Assembly (NCBI GenBank): GCA_963756455.1
Contig: CAVWNC010000003.1
Span: 434,001 to 498,000, forward strand
DNA from: DASQPA01 sp963756455
GTDB taxonomy: Bacteria > Acidobacteriota > Thermoanaerobaculia > Multivoradales > UBA5704
DNA: 64,000 nucleotides
Reading direction: 5' to 3'
Positions 59,924-64,000 of this stretch are shown piece after piece. The notes beneath the pieces are model-generated. The model was not told the DNA's origin. It made no database searches and was given only the letters and a program-made list of their open reading frames with translations. Position 1 is the stretch's first letter. Each line of letters begins with the position of its first letter. The position numbers and the translations under genes were made by a program.

Positions 59924-60240
59924 AAAAGCAGCGTCTCGTGCCTCCCGGCCGTCCCTCGAAAAGGACGGTTCGCCGGACTGTGGAAAATCGCGGCGCTCCA
60001 CCGGCCGAGCGACCGCGAACAGTCTCCTTCCCTCCAGCTGAAAATGTTGCAAACCATTGATGGGATGATATTTGCGACAACTGCACAAAAAAATGTTCAA
60101 AGTGGACCAAAGCCCCAGCCAACGGGGCCTCGGGAGCTTGACAGCGCCTTTTATCCGCACGGTTTTCCACAGGTTCTGTGGAGATCCAGCCGCCGCGCAG
60201 CAGGTGGGCAGTGAGCGCTCAAAAAGAGGGCTCTCTCAAC
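59924..60240. other. AT-richer intergenic region with DnaA-box-like sites
   Basis: This 317-bp gap between convergent genes has TTTTCCACA at 60163-60171, its reverse complement at 59979-59987, and TTATCCGCA at 60151-60159: near-matches to DnaA boxes. A perfect hairpin TCCACAG-GTT-CTGTGGA lies at 60166-60182, and there is an A/T-rich stretch at about 60038-60103. A weak hairpin CCGTCC/GGACGG (59949-59968) may end the upstream transcript. No gene is visible. Confidence 0.45.
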
Positions 60241-62247
60241 CTATTCTGCCAAGGGGAGACAGCGAAAGGGAGCGGCGGAGCTGGACCTGAGAGCGCTTGC
60301 GGGGGGCAGGTCGAGACCCGCCAGGAGAGCCTCATGGACCTCGACCAGGGGCCACTCCAGGGGCCAGGGCGGCCGGCGGAAGGCATAGAGAGAGAGGGAA
60401 CGGGAAGGCTCCTGATCGATCTCGAGCGCCAGCCATCCCCGCTCGTCCCTGCCCCCCGGACCGGCCGGAGAAGAAAGACGCCCGGCGGCGGCGAGCAGAG
60501 CGGCCTGCCAACCGCGATCGATCCCCGGCCGGGACACGACCTCGCTGAGCGTCGCGGCCCGCAGCCGGAGGTGCCGATCCCAGAAGGTGGCGGCGAGGAG
60601 GCGGGGCTCGCCCAGGAGGGCATGGGCGGCGTAGGAGGGGGCGTCGGGAGAGCGCGGCGCGGCGACGGCCAGAAAGTAGGGGGCGAACGGCGAGAGCGGA
60701 TCGAGCGCGCATGCTTCGGCCAACGCCGGCGGGGTTGGCGGGGTTGGCGGAGGTGTGGGCTGTTCCGCCCCCAGAGCGAGCACCCCGGCAGCGAGCCAGA
60801 GAGGGCCGACTCCGGAGGCCTCTTCCGCCGCCTGCCTGGCCAGGTCGGCCCCCGGTCCCACGGCGGACCGCGCCACCAACCAGCCGAGCCGGGCCCGGTA
60901 GAGAGGAAAGGAAGGATCGAGAGCGACCGCCCGGGCGAGATGGTTCTGTCTGACCTGGGGCGAGGACGCGGTGATCGCCTGTCCGTAATGATAGCTGGCG
61001 AGAAGGAGGGGGGAGAGGAGCAGCAGGGCGATCGCCCCATAGGCCCTCGCCGGCCAGCGGCTGCCGTCAACCGGCCCTGAGGTCTCTCCGGCCAGAGCTG
61101 CTCCCGCAACGATGACGACGGCGAGGGGAAGAGCGGTGATCGCCAAGGGCGCGCTTCCGAGGGAAGCGACACCGGCCCCGAGGAGTCCCAGCAGACCGGC
61201 GGCCAGGAGGGGACGGTCCGGCGCGACGCAACGCCCGGCCAGCCGCCGGACGACGAAGAGCGCGACGAGGCTCAAGGCGAGCAGAAGCCCCGTGATTCCC
61301 AGCTCGTAGGCCAGCTCCAGAGGCAGCGAGTGGAGCTCGCCCACCACCTCACTCGCCGGATTCACTCCCGGCTGAGGACGGAGAACGCGGGCGATCGTCC
61401 AGGGTACCGACCCGGGCCCCCACCCGAGGATCGGCCGCGCCAGGAATCCCTCCCAACCGCCCCGGTAGTACACGGCGCGTACCTCTGTGGAGAGATCGTT
61501 GCCGCAGAAGATCCGCCAGGCCCGTGGGCCTGCCACGGCTCCTGCGCCGAGAGAGACGAGAAGGAGGAGCGCGAGTGCTCCGCTCCTTCCAGCCGCTCCC
61601 CGGCCTTGGCGATTTCCAGGAATGATGAGGAAGAGGGCGGCGGCGAGGGCCTCGATCGCCAGCGCCACGATCCCCAGGAAGGACCGGCTGGCGAGGACGG
61701 CGGCCACTCCAGCGAGGCCGCTCCCCCAGCCCAAAAAGCGCCACCGACCCGTTTCCCGCGCCGGCAGGAGGGCTGCCGGCAGGAGGATCAGCAGCCAGGC
61801 GGCGAGCAGATTGTGATGGCCGAGCGGCAGCGACGCCCGTCCGGTGTGCAGCCAGAGGAGCCCGGCGAACGACAGCAGGGCTACCGTCCCCACCGCTCCG
61901 GATAGCGCCCGCAGGCCGCGCCGCCGGTCCACCTCCTGAGACCAGCAGCGGGCGACCGCGCCGGGGAGGGCGAGATAGGCAGGGAGGAGAATCAGGGCGA
62001 CCCGGCCCGCCCGTGGCACGGGCGAGGCCCAGACGCTCGCCGCCAAGGCGATCCAGAGCGCCACCGGGAGCAGCCGACCCGGCCGGCCGAGCCGCAGAGG
62101 GTCGCCGGCCTCCACCCCGGCCTTGGCGAGGAGGAGAAGCGGCAGCACCACGGCCGCCGTACTCCCCGCCCAACTCGCCCCGCCGGAGAAGGTGCCGCAC
62201 CAGACCCCGGACAGAGTGGCGAGAAGCGCGGGGAGGAAGGGAAGCAT
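60241..62247 (-). CDS. O-antigen ligase-like (Wzy_C) membrane protein
   Basis: 668 residues: about ten to twelve membrane segments in the first 420, including a segment with ASLPLGHHNLLAAWLLILLP and a periplasmic loop around GWEGFLARPILGWGPGSVPW, typical of the O-antigen ligase/polymerase (Wzy_C) family, where HN and a GxGxG-type loop matter. The last 230 residues are TPR-like helices with a PTPPPTPPTPP spacer. It is predicted to act in the inner membrane on lipid-linked glycans. ATG 62247 gives a hydrophobic start. Confidence 0.82.
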   Translation of the reverse strand: MLPFLPALLATLSGVWCGTFSGGASWAGSTAAVVLPLLLLAKAGVEAGDPLRLGRPGRLLPVALWIALAASVWASPVPRAGRVALILLPAYLALPGAVARCWSQEVDRRRGLRALSGAVGTVALLSFAGLLWLHTGRASLPLGHHNLLAAWLLILLPAALLPARETGRWRFLGWGSGLAGVAAVLASRSFLGIVALAIEALAAALFLIIPGNRQGRGAAGRSGALALLLLVSLGAGAVAGPRAWRIFCGNDLSTEVRAVYYRGGWEGFLARPILGWGPGSVPWTIARVLRPQPGVNPASEVVGELHSLPLELAYELGITGLLLALSLVALFVVRRLAGRCVAPDRPLLAAGLLGLLGAGVASLGSAPLAITALPLAVVIVAGAALAGETSGPVDGSRWPARAYGAIALLLLSPLLLASYHYGQAITASSPQVRQNHLARAVALDPSFPLYRARLGWLVARSAVGPGADLARQAAEEASGVGPLWLAAGVLALGAEQPTPPPTPPTPPALAEACALDPLSPFAPYFLAVAAPRSPDAPSYAAHALLGEPRLLAATFWDRHLRLRAATLSEVVSRPGIDRGWQAALLAAAGRLSSPAGPGGRDERGWLALEIDQEPSRSLSLYAFRRPPWPLEWPLVEVHEALLAGLDLPPASALRSSSAAPFRCLPLAE

Positions 62248-62341
62248 GGCGATCGCATTCTAGCGGCCCTCGGGCACCCTTGACAGTTGCGGTATCCTTA
62301 GCGTTTTGACCCTTCCTACCGCCTCTTCAGGAGAAAACCAT

Positions 62342-63886
62342 ATGTCCGCCACGACGACAGCCAACCACGTTTCGAGCACCCTGGATGCCCTGGGGCTCTC
62401 GTCCGAAAACCATGGAGCCTTCGACGGCTCCTGGATCGAGACCTCCGGCCCTCGGGTCGAGTCGCTCAACCCCGCCACGGGCGAGCCCCTGGCCGCCGTA
62501 CGCATGGCGACCGCCGCGGACTACGAGCGGGTCGCCGCCGCTTCGGTCCGGGCGTTCGAGGAGTGGCGGACCTGGCCGGCGCCCCGGCGCGGCGAGATCG
62601 TCCGCCAGCTCGGCGAGGAGCTGCGCCGCCACAAGGAGGAGCTCGGCCGGCTGGTGACGCTCGAAGTGGGCAAGGTCGTGAGCGAGGGCTTGGGCGAAGT
62701 GCAGGAGATGATCGACATGTGCGACCTGGCGGTCGGCATGTCGCGCCAGCTCTATGGCCTCGCCATGCACTCGGAGCGCCCGAAGCACCGCATGTACGAG
62801 CAGTGGCATCCGCTGGGGCCGGTCGGCATCATCACCGCCTTCAACTTCCCCGTCGCCGTCTGGGCCTGGAATGCTGCGGTGGCCGCCATCTGCGGCGACT
62901 CGATGATCTGGAAGCCGTCGCACCAGGCGCCGCTCACCGCCTTGGCGGTCACCAAGATCGCCGACCGGGTGCTCCGTAGAAACGGCGCGCCGCCGATCTT
63001 CAACCTTATCCTGGGCGGTCGGGGGAGCGTCGGCGAGGCGATGGTCGCCGACCCTAGGCTGCCGCTCATCTCCGCTACCGGCTCGGTGCGCATGGGCAAG
63101 GAGATCGGCAAGGTGCTCGCCGACCGGCTTGGCCGCGGGCTCTTAGAGCTCGGCGGCAACAACGGCATCCTGGTGATGGACGACGCCGATCTGGACCTCG
63201 CCCTCCGCGGTGTCCTCTTCGCCGCCGTGGGCACGGCCGGTCAGCGCTGCACGACGACCCGCCGGCTCTTCCTTGAGCGCGGCATCGCCGCCGAGATGAA
63301 GCGACGCCTCGTCGCTGCCTACGGTTCGATCCGGATCGGCGATCCCGCTGAGGCTGGAACGCTCATGGGTCCGCTCGTCGACCAGGTGGCGGTCGATAAC
63401 ATGATGAAGGCGATCGACGTCATCAAAGCTCAGGGCGGCCGGATTCTCTACGGCGGCAAGCGCCTCGACCGCCCCGGCTTCTTCGTCGAGCCGACGCTCG
63501 TCGAGGCCACCCCCCACATGCCCATCACCTGCGAGGAGACCTTCGCGCCGATCCTCTACCTCTTTGAGTTCGACGACCTGGACGAGGCGATCCGCATCCA
63601 CAACTCGGTCCCGCAGGGGCTCTCCTCGGCCATCTTCACCCTCAACATGCGCTCGGCCGAGCGCTTCCTCGCCGCGACCGGCAGCGACTGCGGCATCGCC
63701 AACGTCAATATCGGAACGTCGGGAGCCGAGATCGGCGGCGCCTTCGGAGGAGAGAAGGAGACCGGCGGCGGCCGCGAAGCCGGTTCCGACTCCTGGAAGG
63801 CCTACATGCGCCGCCAGACCTGCACCTTGAACTGGGGCACCGACCTGCCGCTTGCACAGGGCGTGGAGTTTCCGGTCTCAGGGTAG
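62342..63886 (+). CDS. Piperideine-6-carboxylate / aminoadipate-semialdehyde dehydrogenase (ALDH7)
   Basis: 514 residues of the ALDH7A1/AmaB group. Catalytic Glu269 lies in LLELGGNNGILVMDDADLDL and Cys303 in GTAGQRCTTTRRLF. The C-terminal GGAFGGEKETGGGREAGSDS is diagnostic of this group. It oxidises piperideine-6-carboxylate (aminoadipate semialdehyde) to 2-aminoadipate in lysine breakdown. The start at 62342 follows CAGGAGAAAACC; an in-frame start at 62306 lacks this. The lysine-dehydrogenase-like gene at 57601 would supply the substrate. Confidence 0.92.
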   Translation: MSATTTANHVSSTLDALGLSSENHGAFDGSWIETSGPRVESLNPATGEPLAAVRMATAADYERVAAASVRAFEEWRTWPAPRRGEIVRQLGEELRRHKEELGRLVTLEVGKVVSEGLGEVQEMIDMCDLAVGMSRQLYGLAMHSERPKHRMYEQWHPLGPVGIITAFNFPVAVWAWNAAVAAICGDSMIWKPSHQAPLTALAVTKIADRVLRRNGAPPIFNLILGGRGSVGEAMVADPRLPLISATGSVRMGKEIGKVLADRLGRGLLELGGNNGILVMDDADLDLALRGVLFAAVGTAGQRCTTTRRLFLERGIAAEMKRRLVAAYGSIRIGDPAEAGTLMGPLVDQVAVDNMMKAIDVIKAQGGRILYGGKRLDRPGFFVEPTLVEATPHMPITCEETFAPILYLFEFDDLDEAIRIHNSVPQGLSSAIFTLNMRSAERFLAATGSDCGIANVNIGTSGAEIGGAFGGEKETGGGREAGSDSWKAYMRRQTCTLNWGTDLPLAQGVEFPVSG

Positions 63887-64000
63887 GAAAAACAATGGGG
63901 ATCTACGCGCCGGCGTCTAGGTGGCGCCGGCGCAGGTTCAATCACTGCGAAATAGCGAAAGACTTGGTCGTCGCCGATCCGCCGCCAGCCACGGTGGCCG
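63887..64000 (+). other. Tail of window: hairpin, and a possible partial ORF
   Basis: A perfect 9-bp stem GCGCCGGCG/CGCCGGCGC (63907-63915 and 63925-63933) follows the dehydrogenase gene and may end its transcript, though it has no T-tract. A frame opens at ATG 63895 and runs off the edge, but it crosses the hairpin and shows no homology I know; I do not call it a gene. Confidence 0.35.

Noticed and set aside
60138..60166. TTGACA as a promoter -35
   Set aside because: At 17-18 bp spacing the -10 would be GGTTTT/TTTTCC, a poor match, and no plus-strand gene follows.
59924..60240. Chromosomal origin of replication
   Set aside because: Only three imperfect boxes, convergent flanking genes and no dnaA, dnaN, gidA or rpmH nearby. 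Kept only as a low-interest observation.

Overview
The window is a high-GC bacterial chromosome segment from a diderm: it carries lpxH, an O-antigen ligase-like protein and an RND efflux operon with its outer-membrane factor. An Acidobacteriota source, perhaps Thermoanaerobaculia-like, is my best inference. It rests on GC-rich coding, an AtuA-family operon, a class I lanthipeptide-type leader peptide, and dispersed repeats of kinds I associate with that phylum (the HPERSEGS-encoding repeat and GCCCCGAAGGGGC palindromes). No rRNA gene or CRISPR array is present.

Left edge (1-2000): a truncated gene; a cysteine-rich secreted protein; a 58-residue peptide gene that looks like a lanthipeptide precursor, with its own promoter; and two tRNA-Val genes (GAC and CAC). 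The peptide gene and the secreted-protein gene each end in a copy of the same 63-bp repeat. Translation block (2050-8915): thrS, infC (no conventional start codon), rpmI, rplT behind a structured leader, pheS, a short pheT lacking the usual tRNA-binding OB domain, and a small coiled-coil gene. Core block (8917-32255): an SDR, a YugP-type protease, a four-gene AtuA operon, an MglA-like GTPase with a long tail, nrdR-hsp20-lon, thiL, an odd regulator with two MerR-type helix-turn-helix domains joined by an AT-hook-rich linker, msrC, a large sigma-54 activator, aroA, an MBL hydrolase, lpxH, an aldo/keto reductase, amt, and a nucleotidyltransferase facing a metallophosphoesterase.

Accessory zone (32280-47300): two small-protein/nucleotidyltransferase pairs, an RND pump with a TetR-like operator but no regulator nearby, a ruined toxin-antitoxin pair cut by a nested-palindrome repeat, a frameshifted MocR-type regulator, a 21-bp-periodic array of about fifteen TAGTGTCTCCA motifs arranged as a giant palindrome, a DUF4160-DUF2442 pair flanked by related palindromes (one loosely attC-like), an AT-richer orphan membrane protein and a solitary Phd-like antitoxin. 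This zone looks like a site of repeated insertion and decay.

Right part (47370-64000): rsmA; a tightly overlapping moxR-DUF58-BatA/B/C/D operon with a consensus sigma-54 promoter sequence just upstream; a GAF-GGDEF cyclase; a lysine 6-dehydrogenase-like protein and, 3.5 kb further on, an ALDH7 piperideine-6-carboxylate dehydrogenase (together a plausible lysine-to-2-aminoadipate route); a methyltransferase; and an O-antigen ligase-like protein.
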